Source: Eudromia elegans (taxonomy: Eukaryota > Chordata > Aves > Tinamiformes > Tinamidae). Taken from it: a stretch of DNA of 64,000 nt. The position numbers and the translations under genes were made by a program. The notes under the pieces were generated by a model, which saw only the letters and a list, made by a program, of their open reading frames with translations, was not told where the DNA came from and made no database searches. This document shows positions 27,665 to 41,700 of the stretch, in pieces. Each line of letters begins with the position of its first letter. Positions within the stretch are counted from its first letter, which is position 1. The stretch lies in contig PTEX01000055.1 in assembly GCA_003342815.1 (NCBI GenBank), positions 1,663,708 to 1,727,707 on the forward strand, in the 5' to 3' direction.

Positions 27665-28171
27665 AGATTTTTTTGATCTAAAATAGCAACCTGAGATTAT
27701 TATACTCAGAAATAATTCCCTTTAAAGAGGAGAATTATTGAATAATGAAATAACATCCTCACAGAAGCAAATAAAAGTTTCTAAACTTCTAAAGAAATAC
27801 AAATAATCTCTAAATGAGCCCTAAAGTTCAAGTCTTAGCATAGGGCCTACCAGAATTGATATTCATGCTTTGAAGCACTAATATAGTTTGCATCGATTCA
27901 GCCAATAAAAAACATTAATGGAATCAAAGGTCCACATGACTAATTAAATCAATAAAAACAGCAATATTAATCCAGGCTTGCATAGGTATCTAAAAGTCGA
28001 TATCATCATGCCAGCCAAGACAGAAGTTAAATAGCTAATAAAACGGGTTTTCCCCCAGCACTTCTCCTAGATTATTTGAACTTCAGTTATCTTTGCTTTA
28101 ATTTTTGTGTGCTTTTTCCGTATTGTAGTCAAATGCACTTATAAGTGAAAGCAAAATAGTTTCCGATCAAT

Positions 28172-28211
28172 TAATATTGTAACAATAACCCTAATATTGT
28201 AACAATAACCC
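28172..28211 (+). repeat. Perfect two-copy tandem duplication, 20-bp unit
   Basis: The unit TAATATTGTAACAATAACCC occurs twice in direct, gap-free succession without a mismatch. Perfect identity suggests a recent duplication or conversion. The unit itself contains the near-palindrome ATTGTaACAAT. Confidence 0.95.
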
Positions 28212-30529
28212 TGTTTTCACTATCGTTCACCCCTAGAATAACTTAATACAGGATTCATGCCAATGTACATTTTGATTTAGTAATGTCTCTGCAGAGACTC
28301 ATATACGCTTAGTAAAATTTGGCACTTCTAACCTACTCCACTTGCCAATGAAAGTCATCACATTCCAATGGGGATGAAAATATGAATTAATAAACAGTAA
28401 ACTTAGTCATATAGCCACAGGAAACAACTGCTTGTTTCAGATACCATTACAAAAAAGCACATTATTACCCAGTTTTATTTTTAAGGTATTTAGTTATGTG
28501 ATATTCCTCATTACCAGCCAAATGCTGCACTTTTTGAAATTGCAGATGTATCTTGTATATCAAATAGATCTCTTTTAGACTTTAAAATTAAGCAACGGCA
28601 AAATTATCTGGATCTTTTTAAAATCCAATATTCCTAAAGTAGAGAGAGGAAACATGCTGCTGCTGGAGGTTTCAAAGGCGTAAAAATTAGGTTCTCCCTA
28701 CTATGAAACACAGAATTCATAAGGGTTTATAAGAATAAAGTTGTGAAGATTATTACTTTGGCTAAATTCCAGAGATGTAATTGATTTCTTGGTTATTTAA
28801 AAATTCTTCAGCAGTTTCTCCTGGATTACTTATTCTTCATGTTCTCCACAGTTGAAAAGTTTACCTATTCCCATTTTAATTCCAGAAGGACAGATTTAAT
28901 TGCTTAGTACTGTTCTTAAACACTATATTTTCTAATTTTGAAAAGCATCTTGAAGTTATTAATTAAGATGAGCAGAAATATTTTTCATGATAAAAAAAAA
29001 AATACATAGCTATACCGGTCTTTTACCTGCCGTGCTTAGTTTCCCAAAAATGCATCTCAGGACTTTTTCACTGCTTTCTTCAGGTATTACAAGCTTTGTG
29101 GTCTCTCTAAAACTGAAATAAGTTACTGAGATTAGCATCGAGGTTCTATTGGACTGGTCCAAGTGGAAATAACTGTGTTAGAAAGTGGAATAGGTCCTGA
29201 GAAATTGAGGTAAAAAAAAAAATCACAGGAAAAGAAAAAAACAGCCCAAATTGGAATCTTGATTTGCGGTATGCACAGGTCATGTGAAGGTTCTGCAAAG
29301 TGTCTGCATTCAACTAACATTACAAAGTCCCTGGGGCAAAGAAAACCTTAAACACAAACCACAGCAAAATCAGTGCTATACTGGCTATCTGTGTCTGCAG
29401 AATACCACTGTGGAAACTCAGATGTGAATTATATTCACTTTGGTGATGGACAAACTCAGGTGTTTGCATGACATTTTAAATATCAGCATCATTCACCTTC
29501 TCACAGTGTTTTAAACAATGCAAGAAAGAAGATGTCATAATATAGAACAAAATATATACTGTGATGAACTGCCTGTCTTGAACAAGTAGGTTTTAATATT
29601 GTAAGCTAAGTTTCAAAGAAGTGTAAATACAGGCAGTGACTTAATATTTTTAAAATTTGGGAAATTTTAAAAGTGAGGAAGGACACTCCAAGTCCAATGT
29701 CCTGAATTCTCACCTCAGCTAACTAGTTCATGGTGTGACCTTACCCTTGAATGTCAAGCAGGATCTGAAGGCTGCTGTGTGGATGCTCTTTGTGCCACAG
29801 GGAGGCATTTCCTCAGCGTGCTGGGAGTGTAATTCAATTGGGTCTCATTCAAAAACCCACTTGCGTCTCAATCAAGTAAGATGATCTAACAAATTAATGA
29901 AGATGATAAGGTCTTTTATAGAACAGAGTGCTCCAACTCCTTTTAGCTATGACCTACAGAATAAGATGAGCTCCTTGTCTTTTGACAAGGTAAAAAAATC
30001 TTTTCTTTTTTTTTTTTTTTTTCTTCTAGTATATTTTAGCTGAAAAACTAAAACTATGTGGCATTTTTTGATTCATACAGATTCTTAGATACTGCTTCGA
30101 AACACTCCAAACACTCACACGTATTCTCTCAGGTACCACTTGTAATCCTTATTTGTTGTACAGCATTTACAGAATAAAAGCTTTCCAAGTTGAACAGCTG
30201 AGTCTACATCCATAGCTTTTTCTTCCCCTCCCGGTGCCCTACATGATCAAGCTAGCATGAAGTACAGAATATCGATTAGAAGTGTACTATGGATTCCTTG
30301 CACAGCAAGTTAAATTACTGTATACTGTATATTTTTAATTTCCCACATATAACAATAAACATGATTGATTCTTCAATTTCAGAACATCGTTTTGGCAATT
30401 AAGAAAATAAATACCCTTTCCATGTATAGCCAGCTTTTTTTCCAAGTAAATGTCTGTACTGTATTAGCTCATGCGTGACAAATAACTACCCCTCTCCCTT
30501 TAGGCCCCGTTCTGTCTTCTATTTCTTTT

Positions 30530-30583
30530 TATATATATATATATATATATACTTTATATATATATTTTTTTATATATATATAA
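30530..30583. repeat. (AT)n microsatellite, compound
   Basis: Three blocks of alternating A and T, the first about 22 bp, are separated by 'ctt' and a short T run. Such tracts can form hairpins and often differ in length between alleles. Confidence 0.93.
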
Positions 30584-33500
30584 TTTATTTAGAGCCTGCC
30601 ATTCATTTTCTCACCTGACAGTAAAAACCTCAGGACGTGGTTGTTGTGAAGAGGATTATCTTTCAGATCAATGCCGAAATTGATTCCAAACCACACTATT
30701 TATCAGCCTGCAGCTAAAGCACTAAGAGTCAGGAAATATTTCCTCTCTTTCAAATCCATTCTTATTCTACTGTTGAAAAAAAGTGCAGTTCTACAGTCGA
30801 CATTAATACGCAGCTTTATTACCTTGTCCATGTGGGATAGCAACATCAAATACACAGTGCAATTAGTTGCACAAGCAAATTCACTTGAAAAGAAATAAAG
30901 TAGAAAAGATAACAGTATAACTAATTTTGGCACTGTTGCCAAATAGTTGCTGGTATAGCCTTACTATGAACTGAATTGAATCTCCTATATTTCAAATAAA
31001 ATGTACTGCATATTTCTATCAGGATGCGATAATGATGTGAGAAGTATACATCAAACATCACTTTCTAAAACCTGACTTATAATGGTTTTCATCTCCTTTA
31101 GACTAACAAATTAAAAAAATAAAATGCTGTATTGCTTCAACTGTGTCTGCAAATTACAGAAAATTAAACCAGGAGGAAAAAACAACTATCTAGGCATGCT
31201 ACAGCAGTCATTCAGGTATGCAGCAGTTAAACTTTGCCTGGGAGGTGTGATTAGCAAACTTCATGGTGGACAACTGAGACCAATATGCTGAATGGTGAAA
31301 TTTAATAGGAGTCTTTTCATTTACTTCAAGCACTGCATGACGCCTTTCTATACTTCAGAATATAGTGAAGATGGTTAGCTCATTCTGACTTATGACTAAA
31401 ATTCCACTTTGAGGCCTGAAAATACAGAACGAAGTGCTGAAGCTTAATCTAATGTACACACAAGCTCCAAATTAATAAAAATGTGCAGCATAATTTATAG
31501 TATGCAAATACAGTATGCTTTTGGACAAAAAAAGACCTCTATAAAACTATCATGAGATGACTAAATGGTTTAATTAACCCCCTACCTTTTTGCTTGAATT
31601 TTAATACTTGATGGAAGACATGATTTCGATGATGTGACTGCTCCTGGAGTAACATGACCACTGCAAGTGTCCACTGGTGCTAGAGGTGAACCTTGTGGCT
31701 TATATTTTCGCTGTGCAGGCTTCACAAGTTTATAAAATGCAGTATACTGCTTCTACAGAAAAAGATAAGTTTACCCACATATATTACTGGGGCTCTTAGG
31801 AAAAAATTTATTGGCCTTTAGGAACACAAATGTACTACGTACTTCTTATATCTTCTATGAAGATTGATATTGAGCTTGGGAAATACATAATAAAATTTTT
31901 GAACTATTCAGCAATCAAATTGTTGGATGTCTAAACAAAGAGAAGTAAACAAATTTTCTATTATCAGTCAATCCAGTAATTTTTTCAGAATTACCAGTGT
32001 TCTCATTGTTTTACTATTACTTTTCATTATATTTTTAATTTAAATTATTCCAGGCTTCCAGCAAAATAAAAAGTAAATCTACGAAAATATGAACAAGCCC
32101 TTTAGCTTTGGGCTTTTCACCTTCCATTTAGGTTTCTTGTACACACTATTAATCTCAGAACAGACACAAAAAGGTAGCCATACTGTTCATAAAATTCTAT
32201 TCTACCAGAAACACATGCAGCCTGGAGCATTTACTCATATTTAGAGCAGCAAAGCACTCAGTAAGACAGAAGATCACTTATTTGATGATCTCTCTTGAAT
32301 GCACAAGCGCTTATTTTAAGTATGATCAATACAAATCAAAATTCCAAGGAACACTTTGTGTTATTCAGTAATTCTTTTGATTTTTTTATGGAGAAGTGAA
32401 AAAGCAAGGTGTTCAGGGTTCCTGGCAACTCATTTACACCAGTGAAAACAAAAACATATTTGAAGGGATTCTTTTTCTAATAGAAGTGAAAAATTCTAAT
32501 CTGATTTACAACTACTAGAAAAAATACATATACATATATATACAAAATGTACACATGTATACAAAATGATTGGATAGTCATTGAGCATGGACTAGCATTT
32601 CATTTCTGAGATTATATTCAGAAAGCAGTTCACAACAGACCCACCACACTTACTACACATGAAAAAATATTTTGTTAAATATATTTATATATTTATTTTA
32701 TTTATTTTATATATTATTTATATATTTATTTAAATATATTTTTGTTAAAAATATTTTGTACAGCTGCATTTCCTTGACAAACTGCATTTTAACTGTCTTC
32801 CTACTTCTTGAGCCTGAAAAATTCTGATTAATGGGAAAATGTTGGATAAAATGGAGTTCTCTATTACACAGTAGGTTCTTAGCAATAAAACCTCTTAGGA
32901 AATGATTCTACTGATTTACACAGCTATGACTAGCATGCTAGCCTTTTACTTTGGGCATAATAGGCTACTGTTGGTTACTTTTTATAATATTAGGCAATTA
33001 TCTCCCACTGTAATTCTTGACTCATTGGTCTGTCCACTTATTTCTAATACAGACATAAAGAAATATTACAGAGATAAATGTGATCTTACAGCTACCTATC
33101 AGATTTAATAAAATCATATTAACCAAAGAAACTGGGTCAGTTAGGAAATTATCAGACCCACATTTCTGTAACCTTATGGCTTAATTTGAGTTAAGGTCCA
33201 ATACCTTCCAAAGGTTTATATGGGTATAGCTGAAGTTTGCAACTGACTCCTTTTATGTAACTGTTGAGCATAAAAATGAATTAAATGGTCACAAATATTT
33301 GCTGTATCTGTGTCTACAGATAAACCTATTTACAAATTATGAGGTGATTTACTGCTCAAGACTCTGGATTGATTTAGGGTGTTTCAGTTCTACACTTAGC
33401 TTTGCCACTGTCCTGATGTGTGATCTCCCAGCACAGCTAGTACCATTGCTGCTCAACGCTGCACTGGAGCAGCTAGAGCATCTCCACCAAGTGCTGCACT

Positions 33501-33664
33501 GCACAATGTAGGCAGGTCCAGGAAAAACTGGGGAAGGGATGACCCCCCTCAGAATATAGGTTTCAGTATCAGGCTTACAGGTAAGTGTTTAAAAGAGATC
33601 TGAGTTCTGTTACTCCTGCATATTCAAGGGACTGAAAACATATCCCTCTAGGTGTGGGCAACCA
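30584..33664. other. AT-rich non-coding DNA, no gene seen
   Basis: No gene recognised. It includes ATAC/ATAT-rich sequence at 32522-32566 and the extreme AT tract at 32665-32757. Short frames at 30671-30942 are open on both strands and look like chance. Confidence 0.6.
32665..32757. repeat. Extremely AT-rich low-complexity tract
   Basis: About 90 bp made almost only of A and T in words such as 'tatttatatatttattttat', flanked on both sides by 'ttttgttaaa'. It is easily melted DNA; no origin or matrix-attachment role can be shown from sequence alone. Confidence 0.85.
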
Positions 33665-33775
33665 GCTTAGTTTGCTTTGCAGCTGAAGGGAAAACTTCCT
33701 TACACAGGCAATAACTTGGAACGTTCATCAGACATCTGGGCTCTCATGATTAAGTCTCCATCCACTTGAATATCT
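33665..33775 (+). mobile_element. Possible very old CR1 remnant
   Basis: A weak collinear resemblance to the CR1 3' region: 'gaagggaaaacttccttaca', 'aataacttggaac', 'taagtctccatccacttgaa', compared with the usual 'aggaaaaacttcttcact', 'gcactggaac' and 'gagtctccatccttggagat'. The terminal block is missing. The similarity is near the limit of what can be judged by eye. Confidence 0.35.
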
Positions 33776-36700
33776 TTAGATTTACATTTCTTATATCTCA
33801 CTTTCATATTCACCAAGCAAAAAGCCAACCTAGGCTCATGTTATTCTGTTTATGTCATTTGTGCTCTTGTGAGCCAAAGGATCAAGGTGTACAGAGATAA
33901 GGAAACAGACATTATGATTTAATAACTCTGTGAATGAAGACACCCATCTGAGGGGCCAAGTGAATGGAGTCAGTATTACAGCACAGCTTCAGTTTGTTAC
34001 ATTAAGCAGTCATTACAGAAAATACAAAAGCAGCATGGAGAATGGGGAGCAGAAGTCAGGATTGCTACCTCATGACAAACACCAGAGCTAGGCTCTCTCA
34101 CAAAGCCAAAGCTGCTTTCCCTGCATCAGAGCCCATAAATCTGACATTTCTCCTTGTACTGCACCCTTCCTCATGAGAAGAGATGGAAGAAGAGTCTCTT
34201 CTGAGACAGTCGTGTTTGTATTCCAGGGTCCAAGGCAACCCTCTACAAGGTTAGAGTTGCCATCTATACAGACAGGCAGGCATTTAACTTTGGTCATGGA
34301 CTAAATGCTGAAACCTCCACTTTATAAAAGGTGGACAACATTTTTATTAGTACTGAAGTTGTATTAAGCTTGTTAGTTTATTCCTCAAATCAAGTCTCTC
34401 GAGTATTTCTATTTTGTGTAATGGAAACAGTTAAGAGAGCCAACTTGCCACTGTGTTGCTATACCTGTCCGTCTTTTGATTGCTTTCAGTGGAGTTACAC
34501 TCGAGTAAAATTGAAACAAAGTAAATCAGTCCTAATATATGCTCCTGATGAGAGCTTTTTGTTTTATTCCAGATCATTAACAGGCTATCTGGAATGACAG
34601 TGCAAGGAAATCATTATGTCTTAATGAGGTTATTAAAAACAAAAAAAAAGGCAGTTGTTACAAAATATTAGATCAGGCTCAAGAAAAGAGCAGCAAAGCT
34701 TAATTTTTATTTCAGGATTTGTTACTAACTATAAAGTCTTCAAATTTGAAATATGCAGTGTTAAGTTACCTAATTTAAACATTCCTAATGTTAAAGCATT
34801 AGCTGATACTTTAAAATTTTGGCCTAGTTTTAGAACTATTTACAGGTGCTGTTGTGATATTATTTTTATGGTGCATTGCTACATATTATTTTATTAATCT
34901 GTGCTTCATGGCGTGAAGCATTTAAAGAGAATGTTGTAAGTTCATCCTTAAATTTAAAACTTAAACTTTTTTTATTTGGTAACAGCTATGCTAGAAGTTT
35001 CAAAAAAGGCATCAAAACTAGACCTTATGGCTGATACAGCTTCTGAAGATATACAGCATGCAAGACCACATTTCAAAAGGTGTACAGGTACCTACTTATT
35101 CTAAGACCACTTGTTTCCCTACCCTCTAGAATTCACAGATTTGATTCTGATTCCCTCAATTTTGCCAATTTAACAACTTCTATAATGTTAAGTCCAGCAT
35201 TTTTGAAGTTCAAAATGCAAGACATAAAATTACTGCCTTTTTATGGCCATCACAGTTGGATGTTTTAGTGTACCAATTCATATTTCATGCCGCTTACTCA
35301 GAAATGACCTTAGAAACTACTCTACACTTGGTATTTGTATCTCCTAAATGAAGAGAGAAGCCTAAATATCAAGGACAACCAAAACTTTCTCATCTTACCC
35401 CTTTTATCATACACTAAGGAATTACTGCCTTCTCTTTATTACCCACACAGCAGCTGCCTTTTAGATTATATGTTTGCACACTGAAAACTGCATGTTTGAT
35501 CATGGTTAAAATATGCTGCAAAAATCTGAAATCCATTTTAAATAAGATTCCAGGAATCAAAATCTATTTCCCCTTGAGTTAGGAATATGAATTTAAAGAA
35601 TCACTTAATGGATTTTTTACTGCAGATTAATATATCCTGCCGTTTTAATACAAAAGTGCAGACACATATATCTTTGGCATCACACAGGGCTATAATGTTT
35701 GTTTGTCAATTAAAAATATATTTCCAAAATCCCTACAGATGTATTTCATCATTTTTCACTTTCTTCTCCCCTCAGAAAATAAAACAAAAACAAAAACAAA
35801 ACCCCACAAACTCTTCTATTAATAAGATAAATACTTTCATGACTAATATAGCCTGGAATTTAAAGAACTACAGAATGATTAATATCTAGTGTCCTCTAGA
35901 AGCAATGCAATCAGAATTTCTCTACTGCTCTTGCAAGCGACCTGAATTAACCTTTTAGAAGCTTCAATTGGATATAGACAGACTGACATTGGGAAAAGCT
36001 GAAGATCATTTCTTAGTCTAGAATATAATATATTACAAGGTTAAAAGACGTAGAAAGCATGCATTATCGTATTGTTACCCAGTTGGCTTAACAACGTATA
36101 TAACAGGACAGCTGGTGTGGGTAATTTGGCATATGGAGAGCATTACAAAAAGAAGAGGTTCTTCATGAAAAACCCAGCTTGCAGCTGTATTGTTTATGGA
36201 GAGGTTCATCCCTCTAGATCATCCCTCTCTGATCTCAACCAGAGAGTAGAGGCAGAAGATGGAATACTGTCAGTCAGCAAATCCCCGGGTCACTCCAGTT
36301 TTTAGACAAAAACACAAACTCCAGTGCAATAGATAGCTGCTAACTCACAGAATAACACCAACACTTGGGAGCTGCAGTATCTCTCCAGTTATTACATACT
36401 GCACTGACATTAGCTTCCGTATTGAACATAGCCCATGACACGTGCTTAGTAGAAGTTTAGTTTAAAGATGTGCTGATCTGCATTTAAATTCAAAGGCTGC
36501 ACTATTCTGATTTAATACCAGTTCCTTATTGCTACTATCTGGTGATGAAAAGCAGCTACTGTTTCAAGCAGACATTAAACCAGCTCAAGTTGCAGACCCG
36601 GGGAGAAAAAGAACAGCTGAAAGTCAGTAGCTGTGAGGCAGTATTTGTGCTTTGAAAACTGCTCACACTGTCTGTACAGACAGACTTGTGAATTGCAAGT

Positions 36701-38039
36701 TTGCCTACTTGAATTTTGAGTATGAGTCACTTGGGGAGTCATGCTTGCAACCATGCCTTCGTGAAACCCATGCAGAGAGTAGGCATGCATTCCAATCTAC
36801 ATCCAGTGAGAGAGAAAGAAAAAACTTGACACTATCAACCAGCTGAAAACACTTTAGTGTTTATCTTCCTATTCTTACATATACTGAGTAAGAAAGGAAA
36901 GAAAACACTACACAGATCTTAAACACCTAAGGCATGAAAAATGCTGTTACTTCTTCCCTTTTTCCTGTGACTCAATGAAAGCTGTATAGACTGAGGAACC
37001 AAACAAAATAGGCAGCACGCTTCAGGGATGTCCCAAGGCACAGTTCTCCTGAACTATCTAATTTATACTGTCTGAGAACCATTGTTTCTGGTAAAGGTAT
37101 CGCTGATAAATAAATATTAGTTCTCTCAGTTCTTCATATTTAATATAAACCTAACAAAAGCATCCTTTATGTCTAATGCTTAAGAACAACCAAAAAAAAA
37201 AATCCTTTGCTATCCTTTTTTTTTTTTTTTTCCTTCCAGAAAACACTGCTGATGTCCTAACATCTACACTGATGTATGCTGGTATTAGTAACAGAGCCAT
37301 CACAGTAATAGATCTTACCAAACAAATACTCTTGTAAAACTTTCAGATCACAAATAAGAATTCTCTGTGAGCTTGCAAACTTATGCTAAGGCAGACTTAG
37401 GAAAAATACGGCACATTAAAATGAAATAAAGGCTGTTTCATTATTCTTTTAAAAGGCTACAGTAAGTTATTACCCAGAGTGTGTTCATCAGAACTGGAAT
37501 CTGACAGATCCATGGATGTTTTCCTCCCTAATAGATCAAGTTAATCGTAAAACATATACTATTTGTTACGCAGCTCCCTTCTTTTAATCTACTTGTTAGT
37601 CTTAAATCCCAACCACCAATGCTTATTCTAAGCATGCCAAAGCCATAAGAAATATTTACATGGCCTGGCGTCCTTGCTTACTTAATTTTTTTCTATTTTG
37701 TTAAATACAAAGAATATATTTATGAAAAAATGTTCCAAAGCAGCGACAATTTTAGATAAATTACTGAAAAGGATGAAAGATTTAATACTTAACTACATTA
37801 TAGAAATAAATGGAATAAGTCTCTTGAGCAAACAAGAACTGCTGAATTTCTTTTAACTATGATTTAGGACGCCAGTATTGATAAACCAAGCAGTCAGACT
37901 GCCATTATTTTTAAATATGATAATTTATTTGCAATGTAAGTGCAGATGAAGGATATAAAGTAATATGCGGTACTTCTGAGCTCACATTGCAAACTATTAA
38001 CTTTAGAAGCAAAGTGGCTTCACTGAAACCTAAAGAGCT
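33776..38039. other. AT-rich non-coding DNA, no gene seen
   Basis: No supportable gene. A somewhat less AT-rich patch at 34020-34290 and short open frames (88 codons at 34331-34597, 100 codons at 35587-35889) show no recognised domain. Simple A-rich sequence at 35776-35802 and a T run near 37219-37232. Confidence 0.55.
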
Positions 38040-38740
38040 CAAGTTTCCTGTGGGAAACACACTTTCATTGGCAGTATGTGTTGATCCAAGGGAAAAGTCT
38101 CCTTTTTGTTCTTTTCTGACGGATTATCTTTTAGTCAGATCCATGACCTTGCCTGATTCACCCTGAAGGAGTATGAATACTGCCACTGCTGAAGACAAGG
38201 GAAGGAAGCACCTAGTCAGAGATGGTGCAGAGCAGCAGACTACCACTTCCACTGGCATCATGGCCTTAGACCAACTTAGACCAAACATGGCTTTTAGTCC
38301 AAGAGCGCTTGTTGGAAAACATCACAAATAAAGGCATTTAGGTACAAGTGGGATCTGGCTCATTTATTCTGTACAAATGCCACCAACATAGTAATGTTAT
38401 TGGGATCTGGCTCATTTATTCTAGAGCTGAATTAACGCTAAACATATGCAGAGCTGAAATTAAAAGGTGATCTCTTTATTCAAAGTGTGCATTTTAAAAG
38501 GCTGTCAGAAATTTAGGAAATAATGTAGTTAAATCTGGACCTGAATGCAGGTTTAGCACCAAAGGACAGAGAAAAGCAGAAGGACCCAAGAAAGGTCTGC
38601 TGTTGGTTGGTTTGTGTTGGCCATTTTCCATTTGTATACAGTTCAATTGCATTGATTTATTTTGTTTTGTCTATTTGTTGTTCCTGTTCACTTGTTTGCA
38701 CTCAATAAATACGTTTAGTTAAACCTTCATAGCAGTGTGT
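38040..38740 (+). other. Unassigned segment with poly-A-site-like end
   Basis: About 700 bp of more balanced composition that ends with a T-rich stretch, an AATAAA signal at about 38704 and a GT-rich 'cagtgtgttgc' roughly 30 bp later, the usual order of a polyadenylation site. No coding frame precedes it. It could be an unclassified transposon end, a non-coding transcript end or coincidence. It contains the direct repeat listed next. Confidence 0.25.
38349..38422 (+). repeat. 22-bp perfect direct repeat with 30-bp spacer
   Basis: The same 22 bases, starting 'tgggatctggctcatttatt', occur at 38349-38370 and 38401-38422. The 30 bp between (38371-38400) are not repeated. Two perfect copies of this length so close together are not expected by chance; a local duplication of a 52-bp unit with later loss, or template switching, would explain them. 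Confidence 0.92.
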
Positions 38741-41700
38741 TGCATCACAAAATCTGGATGAGCGATTTCCACTTAGTAGCCTCTATGGACAGTCATATTG
38801 CAGAGCTAGGTAGGGCTATTTACATTTGTTTTCATTCCAGTGCAGGCATGGATATTTTTTTACTTTTCTATAGCAAGATCAGAGTTTGGTCTTATGTGCA
38901 GAAGAAGAAAGCTTCAATTCAAAGTAATAATTACATATACCAACTTATGTATAAGTTAGTAAGTGGAAAAAAAAAAAAAGAAAAAAAAAGGACTTTTTTT
39001 TTCTGCACCCTCTTGAAGCCTTGTGCTACATTGACATGCAAACAATTCCAGTAAAGAATTCATGCAGTTATCATAAATTCAGAGAAATACTGATATAAGC
39101 TGCCTGGCATGGAAGACAAGAGAACATGTCTTCTAATATCTAATGTGAAATGAATGCTAATATTCATCATTAAAAAAATGGTAATTCATTTTCTGAAAGC
39201 TGTCTTCTCTCGAATGAAAAGTTTGAAAATTATTAACATAGTAAAATGATGGATGTGAAAAATCAGTTGATCACAATGAATTGCTGAGTACTGTTAGTAT
39301 TAGATATCTTCACTTTATAAAAAGAAATGCTTTTGGCATACAGTCATGGAAAACATTAAAGTTATATTAGAAAAAGTACATACTTTCATAAGTGAAATAT
39401 TTCATGTTTGTCATAATGATTCTTAAATGTCAAGCAACCTTTCATACTGTGAACTGTATTGCAGTGATGATTATATCTGTCCTGTATTAAGTCTTTCAGA
39501 AAAAAATATGTTGCGAAAACTAGGTAAATTTTGAATTCTGAACTGCAGCTTGATAAATGAAACTGTCTAAAAAATGAACACTTCATACTAGCATCTTTAG
39601 AAAGCGAGCAGCCTTTTTGTGTGTTTCATTGTTGCTCTTGCTGCTTCTCTATCTTGACTGTCTCAAGTCATTCAGTCGTATTTTTCCTTCCTATGGAGTA
39701 GAAACAGTTGCTATGAAAAGACTTAATACGTTAACTCCCTGCAATGCATGATACTCAAAATACCTTTGCAGCTGAGGTCTACTAAATGAAAAGTAAATAT
39801 TATCTACAGGTTAATCCATTCCCTGTTCTAGTTTTACTTTTATTGCTGGAGATGAAAGATACTGAAGCAAGAAGTATGGAGACTCAATTATTTCATGAAT
39901 ACAGTGAACAGATTCCAGGGTGACAGTATCGACTGCTTTACACCACTCTACCAGCTACAACTGTGATGGCAGCTTTCTGGGTATGACAGTAATTCACACC
40001 TCCATCAGTAGGCATTTTTGCTTGATATTGGTGCTAGTTTTCAGTATGTCAAAGAGTATTTCAAAATTTAGAGTCAAGTCAGAATACATTTTCCTATTTT
40101 CAATGCCTTTTTATATTGTGAGAACACATACCTACTTCTATTTTCTTGCAAAGGAATTCAAATAACAGATTAGATCTGAAGGAGAAATAGGCATTATAAA
40201 ATACATGCTTTCCAATTAATAACTACATTACTTGTGAGATATTTCAATACTTATCATATACAAAGAATACCAATTCACTGTTTTGGCAGTTCCAAAATAT
40301 TAGCTGTCACATTCAAACCAACATTCTTTGTATTCAAAAGCACTACATTGAAAGTTAGTTAGTTTATTGCATTTCATATTAAGGAAAAACAGGAAAAAAA
40401 AAACCAAACAGCTGCAGTAGTATCCACATATAGCTTGTGGAATATTTATTTCACAAAATTTGTCTCCTTAAGTTATTAAATGTTTAACAGACTGCTTGTA
40501 TCTACAATTCCCAAAATACCACATGGGAAATCCTGTTTCTGTGCTGAAGAACCTAACAAGCGGTGAAGAATTTCAGGGACAAACATGTCATACTCATCAT
40601 CATCCTGATGCAAAGATATTGTATTTAACTGATTTCTCTGTGCTACCTATCTGGGGAAGTATTCCTGATGTAATACCTCCATGAACTTTTCATGACACTA
40701 AAAAAAAATCTTCTTAATTTTGACTATTAAACCCTTATGATCACCTTCTGCACCCAAAACTTAACAAAAGAAGTGCGCAGTTGCCTAAGAGTGAAATGAC
40801 AGCTTAAGCATTTTTTGCCTTCAGTCAGGGTGCTGTCACAGTGCCTTCAGTCTTGTGCTTACCATATAAAGGGTTCCACAATATATTTTAGACCAAAAAA
40901 ATTAATTAAAAAAAAATCTGGTTTAATTCATTTCTCACAGCTAACGTAATATCTAAGTACTTTTATCTTAAATACACTAGTCAAATGGACCCAGCCATAA
41001 GACTATATTTTAATTTACACATTTTTGAGACAGGATAAAAAGCTGTATTTTATCAGTATCAGTATTTTATCTACACATACTTATAGAACTAACACAGCTT
41101 TACATGAAGCATGTCTTAATTTTCACTATCACTCACCACATAGCACCTCCTGTATCTTTTCTGCTATATGATGCTATGCATAGCATGTCCATTTGATCAT
41201 CATAACATTATTCTACCCAACTTGATCAGCGCAACAGGACAAGTGTATTTCCTCTGCGAACCATAACTATTCACTTTCTCCCATTTGTAGGTATAGAACT
41301 TTTGGAGATGGCGTTAATAATTTTATCCTAAGTGTGTTGCACTTAGATGATATCAGACTTTTGGAAATTTATCTAAGAATGAAAAGCAAGTGTGTAATTA
41401 AGTATCACTTTTCTCTTTTTTCTAACTAAAGTGGCAGTCATTCCAGAGCCCTAAAAATAGTTTCTGTAATTGTGTCATAATTTACTGCAGTCTCCTACAA
41501 GGACTGATGCCTATCACTGGTCGACTAAGCATGCAGCTGAAGTGTTGAACCCGATTTCTCCTTGAACACGTTTTCACTTTACTGCTGATTTCAGTGGATC
41601 AAACAAGCTTCCATCCCTTTTCTAATTTATTTCCACCTGTTGTGTCCCTCTGACCTGAATATTGTAAGCAACAGGGATTTGCAGATCTCTGCAAATCACA

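Larger units (their letters stand above)
26301..30529. other. AT-rich non-coding DNA, no gene seen
   Basis: No supportable gene. It holds a TAAA-type microsatellite (27626-27664), a perfect tandem duplication (28172-28211) and T or A runs near 27368, 28992 and 30003-30022. Confidence 0.6.
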
